NCBI GenBank assembly: GCA_018399745.1
Contig: JAGYNZ010000009.1
Location: 21,618-85,617 of the forward strand
Reading direction: 5' to 3'
Origin: Deltaproteobacteria bacterium
GTDB lineage: Bacteria > Desulfobacterota > Dissulfuribacteria > Dissulfuribacterales > UBA3076
DNA length: 64,000 nucleotides
The position numbers and the translations under genes are program-made. Under the pieces are notes generated by a model. The model did no database searches, had not been told where the DNA came from, and saw nothing but the letters and a program-made list of their open reading frames with translations. Positions 20,338-29,324 of the stretch are shown in pieces. How positions within the stretch are numbered: the stretch's first letter is position 1; every line of letters starts with the position of its first letter.

Positions 20338-21371
20338 AACGCGTAGGTGTATTGGGTGCCGGAAGCTGGGGAACTACTCTTGCCATACTTCTGACTAAAA
20401 AAGGAATCAAAACAGTACTTTGGGCCAGAAACCATAAGTTCGCGAAACAAATCCGCGAAAACCGGCAAAACACTTTATACCTTCCCGGGTTTGAATTGCC
20501 CGCAGCACTGGAAATCACCTCAGATATTTCAAAAGCTGTCACGGATAAAGAGGTTATTCTCTTTGTGGTCCCCTCACATGGTCTCAGAGAAGTGGCAAAA
20601 CAGGTCTCGGTTGCCCTTAACGATCTTTCAAAATCACCAAATCTTCCTTATGCCTTGGTCTCTGCCAGCAAGGGAATAGAAAACAGGACACTGCTGACCA
20701 TGACGGAGATCATGGAGGAAGTACTCCCCTCAAGGCTGTCCGGCAGAGTGGCCGCCCTTTCCGGTCCAAGCTTTGCTAAAGAAGTGGCAGCTTCCATCCC
20801 AACCGCTATTACTGTAGCAGCCTCAGAACATAAACTGCGCAAGGGTCTCCAGGACCTTTTTACTACCGAGACCTTAAGGATTTATACCAGCTTTGACCTT
20901 GTAGGTGTTCAACTGGGCGGGGCTTTGAAAAACGTTATGGCTATCGCCTCCGGCATATCAGACGGAATGGGATTTGGGACCAATACAAGAGCAGCCCTGA
21001 TTACCAGAGGACTCGCAGAGATGTCACGTTTAGGAATGAGATTGGGAGCCAATCCTATGACTTTCGCAGGACTTGCCGGTCTTGGAGATCTTGTACTTAC
21101 CTGTACTGGAGACCTGAGCCGGAATCGCCAAGTTGGCCTAAAGCTCGGTGAAGGCAAGTGCATTGACAACATACTGAGGAAAATGAGCATGGTAGCGGAA
21201 GGTGTTAAGACCACGAACTCGGTCTATGCCATGGCCGACAAATACAGCGTCGAGATGCCCATTATAAATCAGGTTTACAGGGTGCTGTATCAAGGCATCA
21301 ACCCTAAAGACGCGGTTAACGAGCTGCTCACGCGTCCCCCACGTCGGGAACTTGGGGACATTCTGGCCTGA
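20334..21371 (+). CDS. gpsA: Glycerol-3-phosphate dehydrogenase [NAD(P)+]
   Basis: GpsA reduces dihydroxyacetone phosphate to sn-glycerol-3-phosphate for phospholipid synthesis. The 345-residue protein has the nucleotide-binding [20 protein letters not shown], the [10 protein letters not shown] segment, [10 protein letters not shown], and the catalytic-domain region [21 protein letters not shown] with [14 protein letters not shown]. Length and motif order are normal. The start overlaps gyrA by 4 bp and the UPF0280 gene begins 5 bp after its stop. Confidence 0.96.
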   Translation: MKRVGVLGAGSWGTTLAILLTKKGIKTVLWARNHKFAKQIRENRQNTLYLPGFELPAALEITSDISKAVTDKEVILFVVPSHGLREVAKQVSVALNDLSKSPNLPYALVSASKGIENRTLLTMTEIMEEVLPSRLSGRVAALSGPSFAKEVAASIPTAITVAASEHKLRKGLQDLFTTETLRIYTSFDLVGVQLGGALKNVMAIASGISDGMGFGTNTRAALITRGLAEMSRLGMRLGANPMTFAGLAGLGDLVLTCTGDLSRNRQVGLKLGEGKCIDNILRKMSMVAEGVKTTNSVYAMADKYSVEMPIINQVYRVLYQGINPKDAVNELLTRPPRRELGDILA

Positions 21372-21376
21372 AGCCG

Positions 21377-22108
21377 GTGGGCGAAAAGCGCACATATCGC
21401 TCCCTTATAGCCAGAAATGGCCTGACTAGCTTTCAAGTCCGCCACAAGGAAACCGATCTTCATATACAATCCGAGCGGAATCTTGAAAATGAAGTCTCGG
21501 CATTGGTCATAGAGGTCCGGCTCTCTATTGAGGATTATGCCCGCAGTCACCCGGGTTTTCTCGAAAGCTATACCCCCTTACCTTATAACCCTTTTGCCCC
21601 TGCCGTAGTAAGGGACATGCTAGAAAGTTCTGCAGCTGCTGGTGTCGGTCCAATGGCCGCAGTGGCCGGAGCTATTGCCCAACATATTGGAAAAAGATGT
21701 GTGGAGCTTACTTCAGGCGAAGTCATAGTGGAAAATGGTGGAGACATATTTCTCCGGGTCTTTGAGCCAATTACTTCGGTCATTTTAGCAGGCACATCGC
21801 CACTTAGCAGACGGGTCGGCATTGTAGTTGCACCAGGCCGGCTGGCATTAGGAATATGTACCTCATCAGGCACAGTGGGTCACTCAAGGAGTTTCGGAAA
21901 GGCAGATGCAGTGACTATAGTCTCTCAATCCGTATCTTTGGCAGATGCAGCTGCAACATCTATAGGGAATATGGTAATAACAGAGAGGGATATAAACCAT
22001 GGTCTAAATGCCTTAAAAAAAATCTCGGGGGTTCTAGGGGGAGTGATTATCAAGGGGACAAAACTCGGGATTTGGGGAGAGATACAGCTGGTCCCATTAA
22101 ATCTGTAG
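21377..22108 (+). CDS. UPF0280 family protein (ApbE-like fold)
   Basis: A 243-residue protein of the UPF0280 family, distantly related in fold to ApbE FMN transferases; its reaction is not established. Typical blocks are YRSLIARNGLTSFQVRHKET, MLESSAAAGVGPMAAVAGAI, VIVENGGDIFLR, and GTSSGTVGHS-like ICTSSGTVGHSRSFGKADAV. It ends at the usual KLGIWGEIQLVPL. A GTG start 5 bp after the gpsA stop fits operon placement. Some members are found near methanogenesis or anaerobic-metabolism genes, which does not help here. Confidence 0.82.
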   Translation: MGEKRTYRSLIARNGLTSFQVRHKETDLHIQSERNLENEVSALVIEVRLSIEDYARSHPGFLESYTPLPYNPFAPAVVRDMLESSAAAGVGPMAAVAGAIAQHIGKRCVELTSGEVIVENGGDIFLRVFEPITSVILAGTSPLSRRVGIVVAPGRLALGICTSSGTVGHSRSFGKADAVTIVSQSVSLADAAATSIGNMVITERDINHGLNALKKISGVLGGVIIKGTKLGIWGEIQLVPLNL

Positions 22109-22245
22109 GTAATCGTTTGGAGAGTTCATGCCTGACAGTTCAGGGCTATTTTCCCTTTATCAACCTTTTAACTCTTGAGCCCGAAATCGTGAACTTTATC
22201 CAAATGTCTGAGACTCATCCAAGTAATTAGGAAAAGGGGTAAAAA

Positions 22246-23013
22246 ATGATAGAAATAATTGTGCTTGGCTCTGGAACCGGTGTCCCTTCCATAAGGCGGG
22301 CTGGTCCTGCTACCTGCCTGAAAGCGGAGGGTCAAACCTTGCTCATAGACAGTGCAGCGGGGACCTTAAGACAACTTGCTAAGGCCGGCATATTTTATGA
22401 TGCGCTCGACATAGTGCTCTATACACACTTTCACCCTGACCACATAGGAGAACTGGCACCCTTTATTTTTGCCACAAGGTATACGCCCGGATACCGGAGG
22501 AATTCTCCTGTGATGGTCATAGCTGCCGAAGGTCTCAAACGATTTTACCAATCTTTAATACAGGCATTCGGTCATTGGGTGGAGCCTGAGCATGGTAAAG
22601 TCATATTTGAAGAAATACCAAGTGAGATGAAGGCGGCAATGCAGGTCTTTCCTCTTACAATACGAAGTACGCCAACCAATCACACACCTCAGAGCCTGGC
22701 CTATCGAATCGAGACATCGGCTGGCAAATCAGTGGTATTTTCAGGAGATACTGATTTCTGTGATGGACTGATAGAGTTAGCTCGGGACACCGACCTTCTG
22801 GTTTTGGAATGCGCGGCTCCTGAAGGCCACAAGATCCCAGGGCACCTGACTCCCTCTGAAGCGGGGAAAATTGCCCGAGATGCCGGAGTTAAGAGATTGC
22901 TGCTTAATCATTTTTATCCTAATTGCGATGAGCATGATCTGATGACACCTTGCAGCAGAATCTACAATGGTCCCATAATATTGGCAGAAGATTTTATGCG
23001 CTTGGTTTTTTGA
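22246..23013 (+). CDS. MBL-fold metallo-hydrolase, ribonuclease Z-like
   Basis: A 255-residue metallo-beta-lactamase-fold protein. The zinc site begins with THFHPDHIGEL (HxHxDH), with further ligands in FSGDTDF and in a late LLLNHFYP. The start MIEIIVLGSGTGVPSIRRAG and the NHTPQSLAYRIE block resemble RNase Z and the arylsulfatase/phosphodiesterase-like branch. The full RNase Z exosite is not evident, so tRNA 3' processing is not asserted. AGGAAAAGGGG lies just upstream of the ATG. Confidence 0.85.
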   Translation: MIEIIVLGSGTGVPSIRRAGPATCLKAEGQTLLIDSAAGTLRQLAKAGIFYDALDIVLYTHFHPDHIGELAPFIFATRYTPGYRRNSPVMVIAAEGLKRFYQSLIQAFGHWVEPEHGKVIFEEIPSEMKAAMQVFPLTIRSTPTNHTPQSLAYRIETSAGKSVVFSGDTDFCDGLIELARDTDLLVLECAAPEGHKIPGHLTPSEAGKIARDAGVKRLLLNHFYPNCDEHDLMTPCSRIYNGPIILAEDFMRLVF

Positions 23014-23084
23014 AATCATTTATTTGCAACCACTCTCATATAAAAAATAAGTTGAATTAAGATATTAAGGGGCCGTTAGAGACA

Positions 23085-23600
23085 ATGCCGGGTTTTACTT
23101 TATACTCAAACGAAATATTTATTGAAGAAAAAATTGACCTAGCCAAATATCTATGGAAAAAATATGGAAAAGATCTAGCAGCAGACAGGGAAATTGGCCG
23201 GCTCCTCGGACTTTACAGAAATGAGATTTTAGAAAGCTACAAGCTGATGGAGATGTTTGGTGTAGTGAATGAATGTGCCATATGCGCGACCGAGGTCCCC
23301 GGCGGCGGTTGCTGCGGAGCTGGTATTGAGGACTGGTATGACGAATTTATGTTGCTGCTCAATTTGCTTTTAAAAACAAAAATACCCACTGAACGCCTTG
23401 GGAGAAAAGACTGTCTGTTTCTAGGTCCTCAGGGCTGTCAGCTCTTTGCAAGACACCACTTTTGTGTCAATTATCTTTGCTCACAAATTACCGATGTGCT
23501 GAGCCCGGTCCAACTTTCAGATCTGAGGGCGCAGTCAGGCAAAGAACTCTTTCTGTGTTGGAAACTGGAACTGATTTTGAGGAACAGGCTTAATAATTAG
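23085..23600 (+). CDS. Uncharacterised cysteine-rich protein, possible metal or Fe-S binder
   Basis: I do not recognise a named family with certainty. The 171 residues begin with a helical, charged half. From about residue 63 they are rich in cysteines: NECAICATE, GGGCCGAG, and then KDCLFLGPQGCQLFARHHFC with VNYLC. The spacing of the last block (CxFL...GC......CxxxxxC) recalls the YkgJ/UPF0153 type of zinc- or iron-chelating protein, but the match is loose. There is no signal peptide or membrane helix. It stands alone and converges on a histidine kinase across a bidirectional terminator. Confidence 0.65.
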   Translation: MPGFTLYSNEIFIEEKIDLAKYLWKKYGKDLAADREIGRLLGLYRNEILESYKLMEMFGVVNECAICATEVPGGGCCGAGIEDWYDEFMLLLNLLLKTKIPTERLGRKDCLFLGPQGCQLFARHHFCVNYLCSQITDVLSPVQLSDLRAQSGKELFLCWKLELILRNRLNN

Positions 23601-23711
23601 GGATTGAGTATTTCCCCAAAATACAGGGTATCCCTTCATATGCCCCAGCAGTAATGAAGTTAATAAGTGCTGTAAAGGATTATTGTTAAAATTTTGGCTC
23701 TCTCTTTTAGT

Positions 23712-23733
23712 AAACCAGAAATATTTCTGGTTT
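23712..23733. terminator. Bidirectional intrinsic terminator
   Basis: AAACCAGAAAT directly joined to ATTTCTGGTTT is a perfect 22-bp palindrome followed by T residues on both strands. It lies between the convergent stops of the cysteine-rich gene and the GAF kinase, so it can end both transcripts. Confidence 0.75.
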
Positions 23734-23734
23734 T

Positions 23735-24994
23735 TTATTTCCCTTGTAGTTTCTTTGATATTGCAACATAAAAGGTAGCTCCTTTCTCCTCTCCTGGTTC
23801 CGCCCAAACATTCCCTTCATGCCTTTTTGCGAGCTCCTTAACAACCGCAAGGCCCAAACCAGCACCCGCGATTCCCTTAGAGGTCTTTTCCCTCTGATAG
23901 ATTTGGAAAATCTTTTCACACTGATCCTTCTTAATTCCAACGCCATCATCGCTGACTGAAAAGATATGAAAGTCTTTGTCTTCTCTGTAACCAAGCCTGA
24001 TTTCACTCAATTTATCTCCACCATATTTGAGCGCATTGTCCACAAGATTGCGCAGAATCCTCGTGACCGAAAGCCTGTCTGCCCTGATTACACTATCTGC
24101 TCCGGGCTCAACCAATTTGATGTGACGGCTGTCTAAAACAGAAGAAAATTCATCCTTTAACTCATTAAATATCTCCCCGATTTTGAGGTCTTCCATATTT
24201 AAAGGCGCAACCTTTGCCTGTACATATATGTTTATTCTCTCCACCAGAGTTACTATTTGTTCAGATGTTTTCTGGATCTTTTCACAATACCCTCTACCCT
24301 TATCGTTTAATATATGGCCATATTTTTTGATAAGGAGTTTGGAGATGCCGTGGATCGCGATAGCAGGGCCTTTGAGATCATGAAATGTCGAGTAAGCGAA
24401 AAATTCAATCATTTTTTTTGACTCAGATAATTTGTCTTTCTTTTTCAGGATATTTTCATAAAGCCATGCATTTTTTACTGCTACCGATACTTGATTCCCT
24501 ATTACCTCAAGAAAATCTATCATTTCTTGATCTAACTTAATCAGTTTACCGGATGCCAGGTTCATAACACCTACAACCTGACCGACTGCAATGAGGGGAA
24601 CGCACATGATGATCTTAAAACCCTTGTTTGCGAGCAGTGTGGCTCTTTGCTTATCCTCAAGCTCAGAGACATGCTGAGCAATGAAAGAACGTGTACTGGC
24701 TGCCTTTCCCGTAAAACCTTCTCCTAACTCCACATATTCAAGGCCTCCGGGATCGGTTCCCCGACATGCCGACAGGTGCAAATGCCGGCCACTTTTGTCC
24801 AGCAAGTAGATCCTGCAGGCGTCAAATTCAAAATGTTCGAGCATCTTAAATGCTGCACCATTTAAAATATCGTCGAGTTTCTGAGATGATGAGAGAAAGT
24901 TACTGATGTCCAAGATGATAGAAAGCCCTTTATTTCTCTCTAACAAATTGTTTTTGCTAAAATCTATTGAGATATATCTTTTATTCAGCGACAT
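23735..24994 (-). CDS. Cytoplasmic GAF-domain sensor histidine kinase
   Basis: A 419-residue soluble kinase. A GAF domain spans about residues 25-185 (LEHFEFDACRIYLLDKSGRH, KIIMCVPLIAVGQVVGVMNL). It is followed by a HisKA-type helix pair with the histidine in STFHDLKGPAIAIHG, an N box in RILRNLVDNALKYGG, and G boxes DDGVGIKKDQ and GAGLGLAVVKELAKRHEG. No transmembrane helix is seen, so the GAF probably senses a small molecule or redox state, or relays from a partner. No response regulator is adjacent. cysS lies immediately upstream on the same strand. Confidence 0.88.
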   Translation of the reverse strand: MSLNKRYISIDFSKNNLLERNKGLSIILDISNFLSSSQKLDDILNGAAFKMLEHFEFDACRIYLLDKSGRHLHLSACRGTDPGGLEYVELGEGFTGKAASTRSFIAQHVSELEDKQRATLLANKGFKIIMCVPLIAVGQVVGVMNLASGKLIKLDQEMIDFLEVIGNQVSVAVKNAWLYENILKKKDKLSESKKMIEFFAYSTFHDLKGPAIAIHGISKLLIKKYGHILNDKGRGYCEKIQKTSEQIVTLVERINIYVQAKVAPLNMEDLKIGEIFNELKDEFSSVLDSRHIKLVEPGADSVIRADRLSVTRILRNLVDNALKYGGDKLSEIRLGYREDKDFHIFSVSDDGVGIKKDQCEKIFQIYQREKTSKGIAGAGLGLAVVKELAKRHEGNVWAEPGEEKGATFYVAISKKLQGK

Positions 24995-25022
24995 AGCAGG
25001 TCTTTCTCAAAAAAGATAAAAA

Positions 25023-26501
25023 TTAAGTCAAAGGTTTAATTGTCCAGAAGGTTCCGTCAGGCCCGTCTTTAAGAATTATCCCCTTAGCTTCTAGAGCATC
25101 TCTGATCCTGTCTGCAGTGGCCCAATCTTTTTCCTCTCTGGCCCTGGTCCTATCCTTAATGACCTTCAATACATCGGCCTCGGTCATCCCAAGGAGGCCC
25201 AGTGCCTCGAGATTCCTGTTTCTAAGATATGCATCAGGCTCTTGATTGAGCAACCCCAGCACCCTGAAAGTATCCTGGATTGTCTGTACTCCAAACTTCA
25301 AAGGTTCTGCGTAAAGGACCGAAGGCCTCTTTTCAGCTTCCTGTCCAAGGCGATTTAAGGCCCTGACACCATCGAAGAGGTGCCCAATGGCCTGTGCGGT
25401 ATTGAAATCATCATCCATGGCATACTCAAATCGATTTTTAAGATGATCAAGTGTCTCTATGCTTTCCTTTGCCTCATAAGTGAGTAGCCGCTGTTTTTTT
25501 ATTGACCTTTCTGCCAGATGTATTGCCTCGGAAAGGGCCGTATAGCATCGATCCAGGGCGCAAGTCGTCTCCATCAGGATATCAGGACTGTAATCGAGGG
25601 GACTGCGATAATGCTTGGAAAGGAGAAAAAGCCTGAGTACCTCAGGATGATGTTTCTCCAGAATCTCTCGTATGGTTATAAAATTTCCAAGGGACTTTGA
25701 CATTTTCTCGCTAAGGATCGTTACAAAGCCGTTGTGCATCCAGAAACGGACAAAAGTCTTTCCTGTTGCCGCTTCGGATTGGGCACGCTCATTTTCGTGG
25801 TGAGGAAATATGAGATCCAGACCACCGCCATGTATGTCCAGAGTAGGTCCCAGATACTTCATGCTCATGGCGGAGCATTCAATATGCCATCCCGGCCTGC
25901 CTGGTCCCCATGGACTATCCCATTTGGGCTCACCGGGTTTTGCCGCCTTCCACAAAGCAAAATCCATAGGGTCTTGTTTCTCTTCTCCCACGGCTATCCT
26001 TGCCCCGGCCCTCATTTCTGCTATATTTCTTCGGGATAAGGTCCCATAGCCGGAGAAACTGCGCACAGAGAAATATACATCACCTCCCGAGGTATAAGCA
26101 TGGCCCTTGGTTATCAATATCTCTATTAGTTCTATAATTTCCTGAATGTGTTCTGTTGCCCTTGGTTCTTTCGTAGCACAGAACACTCCCAGTGCATCCA
26201 TATCCTGAGAGAAATGCCTTATCTCTCTATCTGCAAGGGCCTCGGAGGAAATTCCTTCCTCAATGGACCGGTTGATGATCTTGTCGTCGATGTCAGTAAA
26301 ATTCCTTATAAAATTCACCTCAAATCCTCTATATCTGAGGTAGCGTAACACTGCATCAAAGACTACCGCTGAACGGGCATGCCCAATATGACAACGATCA
26401 TAAGCCGTTATGCCGCACACATACATGCGCACATATCCTGAACTCAGGGGCTCAAAAACCTCTTTTTTGCGGGTAAAGGTATTATAAATTTTTATGGTCA
26501 T
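25023..26501 (-). CDS. cysS: Cysteinyl-tRNA synthetase
   Basis: CysS charges tRNA-Cys. With the ATG at 26501 it is 492 residues and begins MTIKIYNTFTRKKEVF, the normal family start; the ORF-track start at 26528 adds nine unrelated residues. The HIGH motif appears as CHIGHARS, the KMSKS loop as SEKMSKSLGN, and the zinc ligands include the Cys in YVCGITAYD, with WHIECSAMS and HHENERAQSEA. The anticodon-binding tail reads ALEAKGIILKDGPDGTFW. Length and order are standard. Confidence 0.97.
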   Translation of the reverse strand: MTIKIYNTFTRKKEVFEPLSSGYVRMYVCGITAYDRCHIGHARSAVVFDAVLRYLRYRGFEVNFIRNFTDIDDKIINRSIEEGISSEALADREIRHFSQDMDALGVFCATKEPRATEHIQEIIELIEILITKGHAYTSGGDVYFSVRSFSGYGTLSRRNIAEMRAGARIAVGEEKQDPMDFALWKAAKPGEPKWDSPWGPGRPGWHIECSAMSMKYLGPTLDIHGGGLDLIFPHHENERAQSEAATGKTFVRFWMHNGFVTILSEKMSKSLGNFITIREILEKHHPEVLRLFLLSKHYRSPLDYSPDILMETTCALDRCYTALSEAIHLAERSIKKQRLLTYEAKESIETLDHLKNRFEYAMDDDFNTAQAIGHLFDGVRALNRLGQEAEKRPSVLYAEPLKFGVQTIQDTFRVLGLLNQEPDAYLRNRNLEALGLLGMTEADVLKVIKDRTRAREEKDWATADRIRDALEAKGIILKDGPDGTFWTIKPLT

Positions 26502-26528
26502 GATGATTAAAAAACTACCAGGCAGCAA

Positions 26529-26862
26529 ACGTCTGCAAATACCGCCTAAAGAATGTTAAATTCGCACTTACAAGGGTCAATGTCAACTGTTTTCACGTTC
26601 TACCTTACATATCAGCAGGGTAAAACCCCGTATAAGTATGTGGCGGATTCAAAAAAGTATTTTTAAATTGAATCAACTGGTATATAAATGGGGGTTTAAA
26701 GAATGCTAATCTACTATATATTGTATATAATTTATTAGTGATCTCTTTGAAAAAACTCAATCTGGATGATTGCTTCAATTTTACAAAACGCCTATGCTTT
26801 CGACCTAGATAGAGGCAGGGCCAGATATTTCCTTATAGTGAGGGAAACCAAGGGTATATAAC
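26529..26862. other. Divergent cysS-nrdJ intergenic region
   Basis: This 334-bp AT-rich region holds the putative NrdR box and a TATAAT-like -10. I looked for cobalamin-riboswitch core elements because nrdJ encodes a B12-dependent enzyme and saw none. No ORF is supported. Confidence 0.5.
26711..26726 (+). promoter_or_regulatory. Putative NrdR box upstream of nrdJ
   Basis: CTACTATATATTGTAT agrees with the NrdR consensus ACACWATATATWGTGT at 13 of 16 positions by eye and overlaps the first base of a TATAAT at 26726-26731. It lies about 140 bp before the nrdJ start. A second, much weaker copy may begin near 26677; its spacing is not exactly the usual three turns. Repression of nrdJ by NrdR is inferred. 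Confidence 0.55.
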
Positions 26863-29130
26863 ATGGCAAATTTAATGGAATCCAGTCGAACGGCTTTATC
26901 AATTACGGACAGTGGTCTTCCCAATACAGATTTGCCGCTGACTGATAACGCACTCGTTGTATTGGCCCGCAGATATCTGAAGAAAGATGATCAGGGCAAA
27001 AATTTCGAAACTCCTGAAGAGATGTTCAGGAGGGTGGCGGAGACAATTGCCAAGGCAGATCCTATTTATGATAAGAATGCCGATATAGATGCCCTTACCG
27101 AGATTTTTTATGGAATTATGACTTCTCTTAAATTTATTCCTAATTCGCCGACCTTAATGAATGCAGGCAGAGAGCTTGGACAGCTATCCGCATGCTTTGT
27201 ACTTCCAATTGATGATTCTATTGAAAGCATTTTTGAGGCAATACAGCATACTGCCATGATTCATAAGAGCGGTGGAGGCACAGGCTTTTCCTTCTCAAGG
27301 ATACGACCTAAGGGAGATCGAGTCAAATCCACACAGGGAATCGCAAGCGGCCCGATTTCCTTTATGACCATATTTGATGTAGCTACTGAGACAGTTAAGC
27401 AGGGAGGCACCAGGCGTGGTGCCAACATGGCTATTCTGAGGGTAGATCACCCTGATATTGAGGAATTTATCAGCACTAAGACGCATATTGAAAGGCTCAA
27501 TAATTTCAATATTTCCGTCGCATTGACAGAGAAATTTATGCAGGCGGTTGAGCTTGGAAACGACTATGCGCTGATTAACCCCAGGACCGAAAAAGAGGTC
27601 AGATGGATATCAGCATCAGCTATCTTTGATAAGATAGTGAATTCAGCCTGGAATAGCGGTGAACCCGGAATCGTATTCCTGGACCGAATCAACAGATCGA
27701 ACCCTACTCCTGATCTGGGAGAAATCGAAAGCACGAATCCTTGTGGCGAACAGCCACTTCTACCCTACGAATCATGTAACCTGGGTTCTATCAATCTGGG
27801 CAAATTTGTTAAAGATGGCAATATAGATTATCAGGCCCTTAAGGATACAGTGTGGCATGCAGTCCACTTTTTGGACAACGTGATAGATGTCAACAAGTTT
27901 CCTCTCGAAGAAATCCGCAATATGACGCTCCTGACCCGCAAGATAGGCCTGGGAGTCATGGGCTTTGCTGACCTCCTTATATGTCTGGGAATTCCATATA
28001 ACTCTGACAAGGCCGTTTCCCTGGCTGAGGAACTCATGTCTTTTATAGATAAGGAATCAAAGGAAGCCTCGGCAGAACTTGCGGTAAAGCGTGGGAATTT
28101 CCCTGCCTATAAAGGTAGCATTTACGATAATCCGAACACTCCTCTCATGAGAAACGCCACCACCACTACTATCGCACCAACCGGTACTATAAGCATTATT
28201 GCAGGGGCATCAAGCGGCATTGAGCCTCTGTTTGCAATCAGCTATATCCGTCGTGTGCTTGATGGTACAGAGCTTGTAGAGACACACCCCCTGTTTGTAA
28301 AGGCAATGAAAGATGCCGGTAAATATTCTGAGCCCTTGATGGAAAAGATCGCAGAAGCCGGATCCATCCAAGATATGGATGAAGTGCCGAAAGACCTGAA
28401 GAAAATATTCGTCACCTCCCTGGACGTCTCACCGGAGGATCATATAGCCATCCAGGCCGCATTCCAGAAAGATATTGATAATGCTGTGTCTAAAACAATC
28501 AACTTTCCTGAAGGTGTGACACAGGACTCTATCCGCAGGGCATACATATTGGCTTGGAGTAAGGGTCTTAAGGGAATAACAATCTATCGTAGCGGCAGCA
28601 GGCCGATCCAGGTCCTAAGTCTGAAAAAAGAGAGAAAACTGACTGATTCATCAGAAAAAAACCTTCAGAAGAATACAAACGGAAAGATCGCTCCAAGACC
28701 CAGACCGCCTAAAACTCACGGTATTACAGAGCGGGTGCGGACAGGGTGTGGAAATCTCTATGTAACTGTTAACTGGGATGATAAAGATATCTGTGAGGTA
28801 TTTGCCCAAATGGGTAAGACCGGTGGGTGCGCCGCCTGTCAGATTGAGGCTGAAAGCAGATTGATTTCCCTTGCACTCCGTTCCGGGATCAGGGTCCAGT
28901 CCATTGTAAGCCAGCTTGCTGGCATACGTTGCCCGTCTCCCATCTGGCATGAAGGGGGCCAGATTCTTTCCTGCCCTGACGCCATTGCTAAAGTACTGGC
29001 ATCCGCTAGCGGAATTAATATAGAAAAAGGAGGGCCCGTTATTATGAACTGTCCTGAGTGCGGCGCGGTGCTTGAGCCGGAGGGCGGCTGCTTTCTATGC
29101 CGGTCCTGCGGGTTTTCAAAATGCGATTAA
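26863..29130 (+). CDS. nrdJ: Adenosylcobalamin-dependent (class II) ribonucleoside-diphosphate reductase
   Basis: NrdJ converts ribonucleotides to deoxyribonucleotides with a radical from adenosylcobalamin, independently of oxygen. The 755-residue protein has GQLSACFVLPIDDSIESIF, HKSGGGTGFSFSRIRPKGD, the active-site loop STNPCGEQPLLPYESCNLGS and APTGTISIIAGASSGIEPLF. The C-terminal region has a TSCPD-like part (RVRTGCGNLYVTVNWDD) and a terminal zinc-ribbon-like CPECGAVLEPEGGCFLCRSC. No class I or III genes are seen here. The start follows an AAGGG site, and a putative NrdR box lies upstream. Confidence 0.95.
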   Translation: MANLMESSRTALSITDSGLPNTDLPLTDNALVVLARRYLKKDDQGKNFETPEEMFRRVAETIAKADPIYDKNADIDALTEIFYGIMTSLKFIPNSPTLMNAGRELGQLSACFVLPIDDSIESIFEAIQHTAMIHKSGGGTGFSFSRIRPKGDRVKSTQGIASGPISFMTIFDVATETVKQGGTRRGANMAILRVDHPDIEEFISTKTHIERLNNFNISVALTEKFMQAVELGNDYALINPRTEKEVRWISASAIFDKIVNSAWNSGEPGIVFLDRINRSNPTPDLGEIESTNPCGEQPLLPYESCNLGSINLGKFVKDGNIDYQALKDTVWHAVHFLDNVIDVNKFPLEEIRNMTLLTRKIGLGVMGFADLLICLGIPYNSDKAVSLAEELMSFIDKESKEASAELAVKRGNFPAYKGSIYDNPNTPLMRNATTTTIAPTGTISIIAGASSGIEPLFAISYIRRVLDGTELVETHPLFVKAMKDAGKYSEPLMEKIAEAGSIQDMDEVPKDLKKIFVTSLDVSPEDHIAIQAAFQKDIDNAVSKTINFPEGVTQDSIRRAYILAWSKGLKGITIYRSGSRPIQVLSLKKERKLTDSSEKNLQKNTNGKIAPRPRPPKTHGITERVRTGCGNLYVTVNWDDKDICEVFAQMGKTGGCAACQIEAESRLISLALRSGIRVQSIVSQLAGIRCPSPIWHEGGQILSCPDAIAKVLASASGINIEKGGPVIMNCPECGAVLEPEGGCFLCRSCGFSKCD

Positions 29131-29324
29131 TAAAAAGGATCTCTTCATCAGTTTTTCAGGGTATAAACTACATAGTCGATATCAAAAAATCCGTTTTCAG
29201 TCAGATATTTATTACAGCACTGCTTACCATTTAATTTAACCTGGAAGGCTATCTTAACTAATTCATAAAATCAGAAAGGGAAATACGGGCCCAGACAAAC
29301 TGAAATTTGTAACGTTTTCCCCTT

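Noticed and set aside
21856-22230. 124-codon ORF overlapping the UPF0280 gene end
   Set aside because: Different frame over a recognised gene; the part past the gene has no family resemblance.
26529-26862. Cobalamin riboswitch upstream of nrdJ
   Set aside because: No B12-box or paired core elements were seen.
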